DNA from: an uncultured Bacteroidaceae bacterium
GTDB taxonomy: Bacteria; Bacteroidota; Bacteroidia; Bacteroidales; Bacteroidaceae
Reading direction: 5' to 3'
DNA length: 52,707 nt
Assembly (NCBI GenBank): GCA_905234125.1
Contig: CAJOGQ010000018.1
Coordinates: forward strand, 1 to 52,707
Shown: piece after piece, positions 42,292 through 51,484 of the stretch
Numbering within the stretch: the stretch's first letter is position 1
Layout: each line of letters starts with the position of its first letter
The notes under the pieces: model-generated
Told to the model about the DNA's origin: nothing
Database searches by the model: none
The model's input: only the letters and a program-made list of their open reading frames with translations
Position numbers and translations under genes: made by a program

Positions 42292-43701
42292 TTATTTCAT
42301 CGCATACACCACATCCATAATCTGCTTGCCTATCTCATCGGCTGATTCCATAGTGGAGGCTTCGGAATAGACACGGATGATGGGTTCTGTGTTGGACTTG
42401 CGGAGGTGTACCCATTTGTCGGGGAAGTCTATCTTCACGCCGTCGATGTCGTTCACTTCCACACCTTCCTTGCCTGTGTACATGGCCTTGACCTTGGCGA
42501 GGATGGCGTCCACATCGGTGGAGGCATCGAGGTCGATGCGATTCTTGGCGATGGCATAGTCGGGATAGGTGGCACGGAGCTGACTGACGGTGAGTCCGGG
42601 TTTGGCCTCACGTTCGTGTGCCAGATGGCTGAGGAAGAGGGCAATGCCAACGAGGGCATCGCGTCCGTAGTGGGCAGCGGGGTAGATGACTCCACCGTTG
42701 CCTTCGCCACCGATGACGGTGTTGGTCTCCTTCATTTTGGTCACCACATTCACCTCGCCCACGGCGGCAGCGTTGTATTGCTGCCCATACTTGCGGGTCA
42801 CGTCGCGCAGGGCACGGGTGGAAGAGAGGTTGCTGACGGTGTTGCCAGGAGTGTGTTTGAGGATGTAGTCAGCCACAGTGACGAGGGTGTATTCCTCTCC
42901 ATACATCTTGCCGTCCTCGCAGATGAAGGCGAGTCTATCTACATCGGGGTCAACCACAAAGCCTACGTCGTTGCCTCCTTTGGCCATGAGTCCCATGATG
43001 TCGGAGAGGTTCTTCTCAAGAGGTTCAGGGTTGTGCTGGAAGTCGCCCGTAGGTTCTGCATAGAGTGGAGTGACGTGCTCCACACCGAGTGCCTGAAAGA
43101 GTTTGGACAGGATGATGCCACCCACGGAGTTGATGCTGTCGAAGGCGACACGGAAGTTCTGCTTCTTGATGGCTTCCACATCCACGAGGTCGAGACCCAA
43201 CACCATGTCGATGTGCTTCTGGTCGTAAGAGTTGTCTTCGATGTATTTGCCCAGTCCGTCCACATCGGCATAATCGAAATCTTCTGCCTCAGCGATGCGA
43301 AGCACCTCGTTGCCCTCGACGGCGTTGAGGAATTCCCCCTTCTCGTTGAGGAGCTTGAGGGCGTTCCAATGACGGGGGTTATGGCTGGCTGTGATGATGA
43401 TGCCACCACAGGCCCCTTCCATCGTGACGGCAATTTCTGTGGTGGGAGTGGAGGCAAGTCCGATGTTGACCACATCGAAGCCCATGCCCATGAGGGTGCC
43501 ACACACCACGTTCTTCACCATCTCGCCTGAGATGCGTGCATCACGACCCACCACAATCTTGTTGCTCTCAATCTTCGTGGTGCGACGGATAAGGGTGGCG
43601 TAAGCACTGGTGAACTTGACAATATCGAGGGGATTCAGACCCTCGCCGGCACGACCACCGATGGTGCCCCGGATGCCGGAAATGGATTTGATGAGACTCA
43701 T
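42292..43701 (-). CDS. glmM: Phosphoglucosamine mutase
   Basis: Converts glucosamine 6-phosphate to glucosamine 1-phosphate for UDP-GlcNAc synthesis. 469 residues. ISGIRGTIGGRAGEGLNPLD starts domain 1, IIITASHNPRHWNALKLLNE carries the phosphorylated Ser S106, VGFVVDPDVDRLAFICEDGK is the metal loop, VIGGEGNGGVIYPAAHYGRD is the sugar loop, and RKSNTEPIIRVYSEA is the phosphate loop. All are intact. Phosphomannomutases share the fold, but the length, GEGNGG loop and the DUF4827-glmM order seen in other Bacteroidales favour GlmM. The spacer from DUF4827 is an AATTGTAA array. Confidence 0.9.
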   Translation of the reverse strand: MSLIKSISGIRGTIGGRAGEGLNPLDIVKFTSAYATLIRRTTKIESNKIVVGRDARISGEMVKNVVCGTLMGMGFDVVNIGLASTPTTEIAVTMEGACGGIIITASHNPRHWNALKLLNEKGEFLNAVEGNEVLRIAEAEDFDYADVDGLGKYIEDNSYDQKHIDMVLGLDLVDVEAIKKQNFRVAFDSINSVGGIILSKLFQALGVEHVTPLYAEPTGDFQHNPEPLEKNLSDIMGLMAKGGNDVGFVVDPDVDRLAFICEDGKMYGEEYTLVTVADYILKHTPGNTVSNLSSTRALRDVTRKYGQQYNAAAVGEVNVVTKMKETNTVIGGEGNGGVIYPAAHYGRDALVGIALFLSHLAHEREAKPGLTVSQLRATYPDYAIAKNRIDLDASTDVDAILAKVKAMYTGKEGVEVNDIDGVKIDFPDKWVHLRKSNTEPIIRVYSEASTMESADEIGKQIMDVVYAMK

Positions 43702-43710
43702 ATTTTTATT

Positions 43711-43739
43711 TGCAATTTGACAATTTACAATTTACAATT
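43711..43739 (-). repeat. AATTGTAA array between DUF4827 and glmM
   Basis: Minus strand: AATTGTAAATTGTAAATTGT then CAAATTGC, immediately after the DUF4827 stop. Confidence 0.8.
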
Positions 43740-44414
43740 TTAGTCATTTGGTGAAAGCTGATACGTGATCTCGTAGTAGAAAGGCATCACCTTTCCAGAT
43801 GCGTTGGTGGTGCCTGAAGAGTGGGGCACAATGAGTCGCACCTTTGCTTCCTCGCCTGCCACTTTTGTCAGACGGATGAAGTCGAGGGGCTTGAGCCATC
43901 CCTTGGGCACGATGGAATTGTACTTGCTCAGCATGAGGCCTGAAGTGAACGACGCTGAGTAGCTACGGCCAAAGTGGTTGTAGGTGCATTGCATCTTGTC
44001 CACGATGCTGGGCATGTAGAAGTTGGTGTAGGTGGTGTCACCATTCTGGATGTCGTATTCGAGGAACTTGCAGAGCAGAGGACGGGTGACGGTGGAGTCA
44101 GTCCGAGCCTTGGCCAGTTCCACGATCGTTGGCCCATTGCTCTTGCGGACAATCTGCATATAGACACCATCGTCGTTGAAAAGAACGAACTGGTTCTTCG
44201 ACACGTCGGTGGTGCTGTCCTGGGCATAGAACTGCTCCTCTTCAATCACGTTGATCTTGCCCACGAAATCGTTGTCTTCCAAGAAGCGAGCTATGTTCTT
44301 CTTCTCCTTTTCTTTCTTCTCTGCGTAGGTCTCGCCATCGCTACAACTGGTGGCTGTCAATACGGAAGTGCTCACGGCACACACCATGAGCACTAAATAA
44401 AGTAATTTCTTCAC
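43740..44414 (-). CDS. DUF4827 lipoprotein, GTG start
   Basis: 224 residues. The start codon is GTG (MKKLLYLVLMVCAVSTSVLT); no ATG is close. A signal peptide with a lipobox (LTATSC) makes it a probable lipoprotein. The following EKEKKNIARFLEDNDF, then KGWLKPLDFIRLTK and VPHSSGTTNASGKVMPFYYE, are typical of DUF4827, which is thought to have an FKBP-like fold. The exact role is unknown. It sits 19 bases after the flotillin gene and before glmM, forming a run NfeD-flotillin-DUF4827-GlmM. Confidence 0.85.
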   Translation of the reverse strand: MKKLLYLVLMVCAVSTSVLTATSCSDGETYAEKKEKEKKNIARFLEDNDFVGKINVIEEEQFYAQDSTTDVSKNQFVLFNDDGVYMQIVRKSNGPTIVELAKARTDSTVTRPLLCKFLEYDIQNGDTTYTNFYMPSIVDKMQCTYNHFGRSYSASFTSGLMLSKYNSIVPKGWLKPLDFIRLTKVAGEEAKVRLIVPHSSGTTNASGKVMPFYYEITYQLSPND

Positions 44415-44433
44415 TTTCTTATGAGGTCTTTAA

Positions 44434-45804
44434 TCATTCTTCTTCTTCCACATCTTCTTCTTCCACAGGCTCTTCCTTCTTCTTGGCCAGATATTCTGGT
44501 AAAGCCAAACCAGCCTGGTCGAAAAGTTCGTGGAGCGGGGGAACGCTCTTCATCAAGCCACTGAGGAAATTGGCGGTACTGCCCTTTCCGTCGGCTGAAT
44601 TGCCTGAATCCCAAACGGTGACGTGGTCGATGTTGATGCCCTTGACGGCTTCCACCTGGGTCTTGACGAGTTCTGGCAACTTCTCCAAGAGCAAGAGCAT
44701 GTAAGCCTTGTTGGCATCGCCTCCAGCGGCCTGCACCATCTTGTCATAACCTGATGCCTGGCGACTCAGAATCTCGAAGAGACCGCGTGCCTCAGCTTCC
44801 ATCTTGGCATAGGCGGCATCGGCCTCACCCTTGGCGTTCACACGAATCTTCTCAGCCTCAGCTTCAGCCTCGATGATCTTACGCTTCTTCTCAATCTCCT
44901 GACTCACGAGCACGTTGGCACTCTGAGTGGCACGTTCACGGTTGGCACGGGCTTCTTCGGCTTTCTGCTCAGCAGAATAAGCCTCTTCCAAAGCCTTGGC
45001 GGCTGCCACCTTCTCGGCTGCGATGGCTTTGCGCTGTGCCTCAGCCTCACGCTCACGACGGTCAGCGTCAGAGTTGGCAATCTGAACTTTGGCCTCGTTC
45101 TCACCCTGCACAGCCTGTGCATTGGCCTCTGCTGTACGGATACGGGTCTCTCGGTTGGCATCAGCCTTACCGATTTCACCAAACTTCTCCTGCTCAGCCA
45201 CACGTACCTTGGCCTCGTTGATGGCTTTGGCAGCAGCTTCCTGGCCCAATGCCTCGATATAACCGCTCTCATCGTTGATATCGGTCACGTTCACGTTGAT
45301 GAGACGCAGACCAATCTTCTTCAACTCCACTTCCACGTTGCTGGAGATGGCCTCAAGGAACTTGTCACGGTCAGAGTTCAGCTCTTCAATGCTCATGGTA
45401 GCGATGACCAGACGCAACTGACCGAAAAGAATGTCTCGTGCCAGTTCCTGAATCTGACCAGCTGTGAGACCCAACAGACGCTCGGCTGCTGCTGTCATGC
45501 TCTCTGTGTCAGTGGAGATACCGACGGTGAATCGGCAAGGCACATCGACACGGATGTTCTGACGCGACAGGGCATTGGTCAGGTTGGCGTCAATGCTGAT
45601 AGGCGTCAGGCTCAGGTAGGCATAGTCCTGAATGATAGGCCACACGAAGGTACCACCGCCATGCACGCACTTGGCAGAGCCCTTGTTGCCTGTGGTTCCA
45701 TAAACTACCAGAATCTTGTCCGAGGGACATCTTCTGTAACGATTGATGATCGAGATCAGAAGCACAATGGCTACGATCACTGCTACAACGATAAGATATA
45801 CCAT
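44434..45804 (-). CDS. Flotillin-like SPFH-domain membrane protein
   Basis: 456 residues. A membrane segment at 1-20 (MVYLIVVAVIVAIVLLISII) leads to the SPFH/Band 7 domain (about 30-190): CPSDKILVVYGTTGNKGSAK, GTFVWPIIQDYAYLSLTPIS, ALSRQNIRVDVPCRFTVGIS and LKKIGLRLINVNVTDINDES. A long Ala/Glu-rich coiled coil follows (EKFGEIGKADANRETRIRTA onward), then a short C-terminal region ending in EEEDVEEEE. This is the flotillin/YqiK layout; such proteins form membrane scaffolds. It follows an NfeD-like gene, the standard partner. The spacer is an AATTGTAA-type array. Confidence 0.92.
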   Translation of the reverse strand: MVYLIVVAVIVAIVLLISIINRYRRCPSDKILVVYGTTGNKGSAKCVHGGGTFVWPIIQDYAYLSLTPISIDANLTNALSRQNIRVDVPCRFTVGISTDTESMTAAAERLLGLTAGQIQELARDILFGQLRLVIATMSIEELNSDRDKFLEAISSNVEVELKKIGLRLINVNVTDINDESGYIEALGQEAAAKAINEAKVRVAEQEKFGEIGKADANRETRIRTAEANAQAVQGENEAKVQIANSDADRREREAEAQRKAIAAEKVAAAKALEEAYSAEQKAEEARANRERATQSANVLVSQEIEKKRKIIEAEAEAEKIRVNAKGEADAAYAKMEAEARGLFEILSRQASGYDKMVQAAGGDANKAYMLLLLEKLPELVKTQVEAVKGINIDHVTVWDSGNSADGKGSTANFLSGLMKSVPPLHELFDQAGLALPEYLAKKKEEPVEEEDVEEEE

Positions 45805-45805
45805 A

Positions 45806-45839
45806 TTATTTACAATTTAACAATTGACAATTTACAAAT
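45806..45839 (-). repeat. AATTGTAA array between NfeD and flotillin genes
   Basis: Minus strand: AATTTGTAAATTGTCAATTG then TTAAATTGTAAATAAT, ending at the flotillin start. Confidence 0.75.
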
Positions 45840-45889
45840 TCCTTTCTTCTATTGATGTTGATTACCTTGGGTTTTCCCCAAGATCCTCT

Positions 45890-46462
45890 TCATTTCACCA
45901 GCACGGTCGATCCATCTATCACACTCACCACTTCCACCTTCTGTCCGCTGGCAATGGCTTCGCCCTCCGTCAGCGCTTCGAACTCATGCACCGACCCATT
46001 CAAACTCACCTGCACCTTTCCTTTGCCACTTTTGTTGCCTGGGATGCGCAGATAGACATCCACCGTCTTGCCCACGCAGTCGGCAATGTTGAAGGCGCCA
46101 TTATGTTCCAGCTTCTTGGTCTGCTTCTTGATGAAGAAGAACATGAAGACGAAGGCCACACCCACCAGCACAGCCACGAGGGTGAGCAACCATTTGTTCT
46201 CAATCACCCCGCTGAAGCAGACACCAGCCCAGCCGAAGCCCACGATGAAGTTGACAAAGTTCTTGATGCTGAACAGCGAGATGCCTCCACCCAGATCCAT
46301 CGTGTCGGCTCCATCGAAGTCCACATCCATGTCACTGCTGTCCATGCCCACCAGCGTCAGCACCATCTGCACAATGAAGACGAGTGAACCGATGAGAGCA
46401 CAGCCCCAGAACACCTGCATCCAGGTGTCCATCGATTGATACATTTCCCAATACGTTTGCAT
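45890..46462 (-). CDS. NfeD-like membrane protein
   Basis: 190 residues from the ATG at 46,462 (MQTYWEMYQSMDTWMQVFWG), chosen because the promoter box is only 29 bases upstream; 11 earlier codons are rejected. Three hydrophobic segments (GCALIGSLVFIVQMVLTLVG, FVNFIVGFGWAGVCFSGVIE, LLTLVAVLVGVAFVFMFFFI) precede a C-terminal OB-fold (CVGKTVDVYLRIPGNKSGKG, KVQVSLNGSVHEFEALTEGE). An OB-fold C-terminus is the NfeD signature. It is cotranscribed with the flotillin gene 85 bases downstream, and the pair is thought to act in membrane organisation. Confidence 0.88.
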   Translation of the reverse strand: MQTYWEMYQSMDTWMQVFWGCALIGSLVFIVQMVLTLVGMDSSDMDVDFDGADTMDLGGGISLFSIKNFVNFIVGFGWAGVCFSGVIENKWLLTLVAVLVGVAFVFMFFFIKKQTKKLEHNGAFNIADCVGKTVDVYLRIPGNKSGKGKVQVSLNGSVHEFEALTEGEAIASGQKVEVVSVIDGSTVLVK

Positions 46463-46490
46463 AGTTCTTGCCCTTTCATTAAAAATTCGC

Positions 46491-46500
46491 GACAAAGATA
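46491..46500 (-). promoter_or_regulatory. Promoter -7 box of the NfeD/flotillin gene run
   Basis: TATCTTTGTC on the minus strand. Confidence 0.65.
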
Positions 46501-46501
46501 A

Positions 46502-46608
46502 GAAGAAATTAGGAATTAGGAATGATGAATTAGGAATTATTTGTCATAATCGTGTTTTTTTTTGAAAAAGTAACAATTCCTTATTCCTAATTTCTCATTC
46601 CTAATGAA
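46502..46608. repeat. AATTAGGAATTAGGAATGA repeat as an inverted pair
   Basis: AATTAGGAATTAGGAATGAT at 46,508 onward and ATTCCTTATTCCTAATTTCT at 46,575 onward form an imperfect inverted repeat around 46,555, between two divergent promoters. Confidence 0.7.
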
Positions 46609-46615
46609 AAAATTG

Positions 46616-46625
46616 TATCTTTGCA
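46616..46625 (+). promoter_or_regulatory. Promoter -7 box of the DUF1846 gene
   Basis: TATCTTTGCA, 24 bases before the ATG at 46,650. Confidence 0.7.
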
Positions 46626-46649
46626 GCCGAAAAAGCAAAAAAGTACATT

Positions 46650-48113
46650 ATGAAGATAGGATTTGACAACGAGAAATATCTGAAAATTCAGTCAGAGCAC
46701 ATCCGTGAACGCATCGCTCAGTTCGATGGTAAACTCTACCTCGAGTTGGGAGGTAAACTTTTTGACGACCATCATGCCTCGCGTGTGTTGCCTGGTTTCA
46801 AGCCTGACAGCAAGCTCCGCATGTTCGCACAGCTGCGTGACAGCCTGGAGATTGTGATTGTGATCAGCGCTGAAGACATCGAGAAGAACAAGATGCGTGC
46901 TGATCTGGGCATCACCTACGACGAAGACGTGTTGCGTCTGCGCGAAGAGTTCATGAACCGCGACTTCTACGTGGGTTCTGTCGTCATCACCCACTACGAT
47001 GGCCAGCGTGCCGCCGACCAATTCCGTCATCGCCTCGAACGCATGGGCATCAAGTCCTATATACATTATATTATAGATGGCTATCCCCATAATGTGGAAC
47101 TGATTGCCTCCGACGAAGGATTTGGAAAGAACGATCATGTGGAGACCACCCGTCCCCTCGTCATCATCACAGCTCCTGGGCCAGGCAGTGGCAAGATGGC
47201 CGTGTGTCTGAGCCAGCTCTATGGCGAGAACAAACGTGGCATCCGTGCTGGTTATGCCAAGTTCGAGACTTTCCCTGTGTGGAGCCTTCCCCTGAAGCAC
47301 CCTGTCAACATCGCCTACGAGGCTGCCACAGCTGACCTCAACGATGTGAACATGATTGACCCCTTCCATTTTGATGCTTATGGAAAGGTGGCCATCAACT
47401 ACAATCGCGACATCGAGATATTCCCTGTGCTCAATGCCCTTTTCGAAGGCATTTATGGCGAGAACCCCTACAAGTCGCCAACTGACATGGGCGTGAACAT
47501 GGTGGGCTTCTGCATCAGCGACGACGAGGTCTGCTGCCAAGCCTCCAAGGACGAGATCATTCGCCGCTACTACGATGCCACCAACAAACTGGCTGATGGC
47601 GCCTGCAACGAGAACGAGGTGAGCAAGATTCAGATGCTCTTCAATCAGGCCAAAATCACCACAGCCGACCGTCGTGTCACAGTGGCCGCCAACGAACGGA
47701 AAGCACAGACAGGCGTGCATTGCGCAGCGATGGAGCTGGAAGACGGCACCATCATCACCTCCAAGACGGGTTCCCTCTTAGGATGCTGTGCCGCCTTGTT
47801 GCTCAACGTGATGAAGCATCTGGCTGGCATTGACCATGATGTCAAACTCATCCCTCAGAGCATGATCGAACCCATCCAGAAGACCAAGATTGACTATCTG
47901 CGTGGCACCAATCCACGTCTCCACACCGACGAAGTGCTTGTGGCCATCTCCGTCCTCTCCCAACACGACGAGAACTGTCGCAAAGCCCTGGAGCAACTTC
48001 CCAAACTTCGTGGCTGCCAGATGCACACCACCGTCATGCTGGGCGAAGTGGACAGAAAAATCCTGAAGCGCTTAGGGTGCGGCCTCACTTGCGACCCCGT
48101 GAAGAAGAAATAA
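46650..48113 (+). CDS. DUF1846 family protein
   Basis: 487 residues, cytosolic. GFDNEKYLKIQSEHIRERIA and FDGKLYLELGGKLFDDHHAS open the family (UPF0371/DUF1846). LVIITAPGPGSGKMAVCLSQ is a P-loop-like glycine-rich segment, and YPHNVELIASDEGFGKNDHV and PFHFDAYGKVAINYNRDIEI are well conserved. The function is not established; a nucleotide-binding enzymatic role is likely from the GxGSGK loop. The length is standard (about 490-500). The gene is monocistronic, with a convergent metY 11 bases past its stop. Confidence 0.9.
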   Translation: MKIGFDNEKYLKIQSEHIRERIAQFDGKLYLELGGKLFDDHHASRVLPGFKPDSKLRMFAQLRDSLEIVIVISAEDIEKNKMRADLGITYDEDVLRLREEFMNRDFYVGSVVITHYDGQRAADQFRHRLERMGIKSYIHYIIDGYPHNVELIASDEGFGKNDHVETTRPLVIITAPGPGSGKMAVCLSQLYGENKRGIRAGYAKFETFPVWSLPLKHPVNIAYEAATADLNDVNMIDPFHFDAYGKVAINYNRDIEIFPVLNALFEGIYGENPYKSPTDMGVNMVGFCISDDEVCCQASKDEIIRRYYDATNKLADGACNENEVSKIQMLFNQAKITTADRRVTVAANERKAQTGVHCAAMELEDGTIITSKTGSLLGCCAALLLNVMKHLAGIDHDVKLIPQSMIEPIQKTKIDYLRGTNPRLHTDEVLVAISVLSQHDENCRKALEQLPKLRGCQMHTTVMLGEVDRKILKRLGCGLTCDPVKKK

Positions 48114-48124
48114 GAGATAGCGTT

Positions 48125-49405
48125 TTACATCTTCGCCATGGCTTGTTCGAGGTCGGCAATGATGTCATCGGCATTCTCGATGCCGATGGAGAGACGCACG
48201 AGGTCTGGAGCCACGCCTGCTTCGCGCAGTTGCTCGTCGGAGAGTTGGCGATGGGTGTGGCTGGCAGGATGGAGCACACAGGTGCGAGCATCGGCCACAT
48301 GGGTGACGATGGAGATGAACTCGAGGTTGTCCATGAACTTGATGGCTTCCTCACGACTGCCCTTCAGACCAAAGGCAATCACGCCACAAGAGCCGTTGGG
48401 CATGTACTTCTGTCCCAGAGCATAGTACTTGTTGGAGGGTAAGCCACAGTAGTTGATCCAACCCACCTTGGGATTCTTCTCTAACCATTCTGCCACCTTC
48501 TGGGCATTGGCACAATGCTGGCGCATACGGAGGTGGAGGGTTTCCAAACCGAGGTTGAGGAGGAAAGCGTTCTGAGGTGCAGGAATAGAACCGAGGTCAC
48601 GCATCAGCTGAGCAACGAGCTTGGTCATGTAAGCCATCTTGCCAAACGCCTTGGTATAAGTCAGACCGTGATAGCTCTCATCTGGCGTGGTCAAACCTGG
48701 GAACTTGTCAGCGTAGGCATCCCAATCGAAGTTGCCGCTATCGACCACACATCCACCTACTTGGGTTGCATGCCCATCCATATACTTGGTCGTGGAATGT
48801 GTCACGATGTCGCAACCCCACTCAAAAGGACGACAGTTGATAGGGGTGGCGAAAGTGTTATCGACGATGAGAGGCACCCCATGCTTGTGTGCCATCTTGG
48901 CAAAACGTTCGATGTCGAACACATTGCCACCAGGGTTACTGATGGTTTCGCCAAAGAAGCACTTGGTGTTGGGACGAAACTCCTTTTCGATGCGCTCATC
49001 ATCCCAATCAGGGTCAATGAAGGTACACTCGATGCCGAGCTTCTTCATCGTCACACCAAAGAGGTTGTACGTGCCACCATAGATGCTGTTGGCCGTGATG
49101 AAATGGTCGCCAGCCTGACAGATGTTGAAAATGGCATAGAAGTTAGCCGCCTGTCCGCTGGAAGTCAGCATAGCACCCACACCGCCTTCGAGGGCTGCAA
49201 TCTTCTTGGCCACCATATCGTTCGTGGGGTTGGCCAGACGGGTGTAGAAATAGCCACTATCTTTCAAGTCGAAGAGACGAGCCATCTGCTCGCTGGTGTC
49301 GTACTTGAACGTGGTGCTCTGATAGATGGGGAGCTGCTGTGGCTCGCCCTTCGTTGGTTTCCATCCGCCATGAATGCAGATGGTCTCAAGGTTTTTCTTG
49401 TTCAT
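48125..49405 (-). CDS. metY: O-acetylhomoserine aminocarboxypropyltransferase/sulfhydrylase
   Basis: PLP enzyme that makes homocysteine (or methionine) from O-acetylhomoserine and sulfide, in methionine synthesis. 426 residues, standard length. TICIHGGWKPTKGEPQQLPI, YQSTTFKYDTSEQMARLF, YTRLANPTNDMVAKKIAALE, MLTSSGQAANFYAIFNI and IVTHSTTKYMDGHATQVGG place the PLP Lys at K207. Cystathionine gamma-synthases share the fold but lack the 60-residue insert seen here and the length. No regulatory riboswitch is visible upstream: only 10 bases separate it from the CotH gene on the same strand, so it is probably cotranscribed or lacks its own promoter. Confidence 0.93.
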   Translation of the reverse strand: MNKKNLETICIHGGWKPTKGEPQQLPIYQSTTFKYDTSEQMARLFDLKDSGYFYTRLANPTNDMVAKKIAALEGGVGAMLTSSGQAANFYAIFNICQAGDHFITANSIYGGTYNLFGVTMKKLGIECTFIDPDWDDERIEKEFRPNTKCFFGETISNPGGNVFDIERFAKMAHKHGVPLIVDNTFATPINCRPFEWGCDIVTHSTTKYMDGHATQVGGCVVDSGNFDWDAYADKFPGLTTPDESYHGLTYTKAFGKMAYMTKLVAQLMRDLGSIPAPQNAFLLNLGLETLHLRMRQHCANAQKVAEWLEKNPKVGWINYCGLPSNKYYALGQKYMPNGSCGVIAFGLKGSREEAIKFMDNLEFISIVTHVADARTCVLHPASHTHRQLSDEQLREAGVAPDLVRLSIGIENADDIIADLEQAMAKM

Positions 49406-49415
49406 ATTGCTATAT

Positions 49416-51308
49416 TTATTTAATTGTGAATGTCACTATCACGTCAACTTTCTTGTTCCCAGACTGATACCGCATCATGACGGTATGTTGGTCTCCTGCG
49501 CGACAATTATCAGGATGACAACCGAATTTCCACGAATAGAGGTCGTTGCTTTCAATATACACATGCCCCCAGCCCCATTCGTTGGTGTCGCCCCATTCGT
49601 CGAACCATGCGCCATAGGTGCCTGCAGCCGTATTCCGTCCAACACTACCATCGTTGTCCAAGGACACCAAGGATCGGGGTTCTCCCCCTAAGAGCGCAAC
49701 CACATCGTCCTTGGCAATCTTGATGCGATAGTTCTGGCTATAACCACCAGCAAAATCCATCGTGGCACTGACAAGTATCTTTCCATCCTCCACCTTCACG
49801 GTCGGCTCCTTGATTTCCACCACAGCCTGTTCGTCTTCTGGATAGCCGGCGATGATGTTATCCAGATATTTCTTGCGATTCTTCAGCCATGTGGACATCT
49901 TCGCAATCTCCTCATCCACATCGTAGTAACCTCCCCACCAATCGGGGTTCTTGAGTGGCCACTTCTCCACATCACGCTGGTAAGCACCACACGCCTTCAT
50001 CTCATCGATGTACTTTTGCGTCTCTGCCCACGGCTGGATGAACATCGAATCGCTCTTCTCTGCCCAGACCTGCTTGTACTGCTTCACAAAGGTTGAGTTG
50101 CCAAACATGTCGCGGAAGAATTTATTGATATGGTAGGCTGCACTTGTCGCCTTCAAGGGGTCTTTGCCATAAATCAGTTCCTTGTAATTGGAGAAATAGG
50201 TGTGATTCTCTGTCCAGTTGTTCCAGTCGAAGTCGTAGGCCGCATCGTAGTCCCACACAGGTCCGAACGTATATTTCCCATCCTTGTCCCTATAGACATA
50301 GAGGCTTCGAGGCGCATCAATCTCCACATTATATACAAACTCATGCAACTGCAAGATGCTGATGAACGACGGGATGTCCACCAACTGGTTCAGTTGCTCA
50401 TAATCACGTCGCTTAATGACATTCTCAAGGATAGCGAACTCACTCTTGATGGAATCGATTTGCTCAGGCGTCAAATCCTCTGGCTCCTTCACGCACATCG
50501 GCAAGTTGTACACCTCACTCCAAAAATTGTCGTGGGCATCAGGACTGAGATTGGGTCCATCGTCCTGATCGAACACCATCAGCAAGCCCCGTTCCTTATC
50601 AATATCCACTCGATTCTTCTGAATCTCAATCTTCTCCGTCAACTGATACACGCCTATATACTCGCCATTGAGAAAAACCTCCACAAAACGCGTATGATTT
50701 GTGTGAGGCATGCCCATCCAATGTGCCGTCTCGAATGCAAACACATTCATCATGTCGGTCACGTCACGATAATTAGACAGCAAGTTCCAGTTCTTCGCCT
50801 TCTCCAAACCCAGCAACTTGCTCTTCTCGTCAAGTTTGAACTTATAGGGCTTCTTTTTGTAGTAGAGCCAGCTGGAATTGCCTCGTCCTCTGATGCGACC
50901 TATACCTGAAAAGTTGGAATACTCTCCCTTCCCATCGATGGAGATGTAGCAGTTCATCCAATCCTCTTTCGTTTGAATGGGGGTTCCATCCTCTGTCGTG
51001 ATGTTCATGGTGAACACGCGATACTTGTTGTGACCCTTTTCCTCATCAGTCAAGGAGGGGGAGAAGTCGATGCTGTCCACATCAGCCAAACTGAACGGCA
51101 CCACCAATTCCGAGTCATCCTCTTTCTTCGTGATGGCTCGCAAGGTCTTTCCATCGGCAGAGAAATCAAACTGCAGGAACTGCTTCACCTGTAAAGGGAA
51201 CGACCAGTCTTGCCCGTCGTAATGGCGGTGCACATTCATCCAGTCCTGTGCATGCGTACTCACACAGACGGACAACAGCAACATTGTCAGTAAAACACTT
51301 GTTTTCAT
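49416..51308 (-). CDS. Secreted CotH kinase family protein
   Basis: 630 residues with a signal peptide (MKTSVLLTMLLLSVCVSTHA-Q). After a beta-rich 90-residue lead, the CotH domain spans about 95-470: FTMNITTEDGTPIQTKEDWM, RIRGRGNSSWLYYKKKPYKF, LLGLEKAKNWNLLSNYRDVT, and the putative catalytic FGPVWDYDAAYDFDWNNWTE with paired Asp residues. CotH proteins of spores are atypical protein kinases; in Bacteroidetes the extracellular members have no proven substrate. The C-terminal 150 residues form an Ig-like beta domain (VVEIKEPTVKVEDGKILVSA, TVMMRYQSGNKKVDVIVTFT). No C-terminal sorting signal is apparent. Confidence 0.87.
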   Translation of the reverse strand: MKTSVLLTMLLLSVCVSTHAQDWMNVHRHYDGQDWSFPLQVKQFLQFDFSADGKTLRAITKKEDDSELVVPFSLADVDSIDFSPSLTDEEKGHNKYRVFTMNITTEDGTPIQTKEDWMNCYISIDGKGEYSNFSGIGRIRGRGNSSWLYYKKKPYKFKLDEKSKLLGLEKAKNWNLLSNYRDVTDMMNVFAFETAHWMGMPHTNHTRFVEVFLNGEYIGVYQLTEKIEIQKNRVDIDKERGLLMVFDQDDGPNLSPDAHDNFWSEVYNLPMCVKEPEDLTPEQIDSIKSEFAILENVIKRRDYEQLNQLVDIPSFISILQLHEFVYNVEIDAPRSLYVYRDKDGKYTFGPVWDYDAAYDFDWNNWTENHTYFSNYKELIYGKDPLKATSAAYHINKFFRDMFGNSTFVKQYKQVWAEKSDSMFIQPWAETQKYIDEMKACGAYQRDVEKWPLKNPDWWGGYYDVDEEIAKMSTWLKNRKKYLDNIIAGYPEDEQAVVEIKEPTVKVEDGKILVSATMDFAGGYSQNYRIKIAKDDVVALLGGEPRSLVSLDNDGSVGRNTAAGTYGAWFDEWGDTNEWGWGHVYIESNDLYSWKFGCHPDNCRAGDQHTVMMRYQSGNKKVDVIVTFTIK

Positions 51309-51349
51309 ACTTTCTTCATTAAGTTAGCCAATCTATAACAAATCTGCCA

Positions 51350-51381
51350 CAAAGGTACAGCCTTTTTTCCAAACCACCAAA
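51350..51381 (-). promoter_or_regulatory. Promoter of the CotH gene
   Basis: Minus strand: TTTG at 51,381-51,378 and TACCTTTG at 51,357-51,350, 20 bases apart. Confidence 0.75.
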
Positions 51382-51391
51382 AACCAAAGCA

Positions 51392-51433
51392 AAAAGAAAG
51401 CGCATCGAACCAAAATTCGATGCGCTTTCTTTT
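51392..51433. terminator. Perfect 18-bp stem-loop downstream of gdhA
   Basis: AAAAGAAAGCGCATCGAA, loop CCAAAA, TTCGATGCGCTTTCTTTT. It lies 52 bases past the gdhA stop on the minus strand, with an A/T tail on both sides. Confidence 0.9.
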
Positions 51434-51484
51434 ATTTTTAGTATTTATAGTAGAACTAGTGTCACTGGTTTTCCTAGTTTCTCA

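Noticed and set aside
42406-43530. 374-codon open frame opposite glmM
   Set aside because: Antisense shadow of a well-conserved gene; no motif or promoter.
46692-47720. 342-codon open frame opposite the DUF1846 gene
   Set aside because: Antisense shadow; DUF1846 is clear on the other strand with a promoter.
49406-49415. SAM or other methionine-related riboswitch before metY
   Set aside because: Only 10 bases separate metY from the upstream gene, leaving no room for an aptamer.
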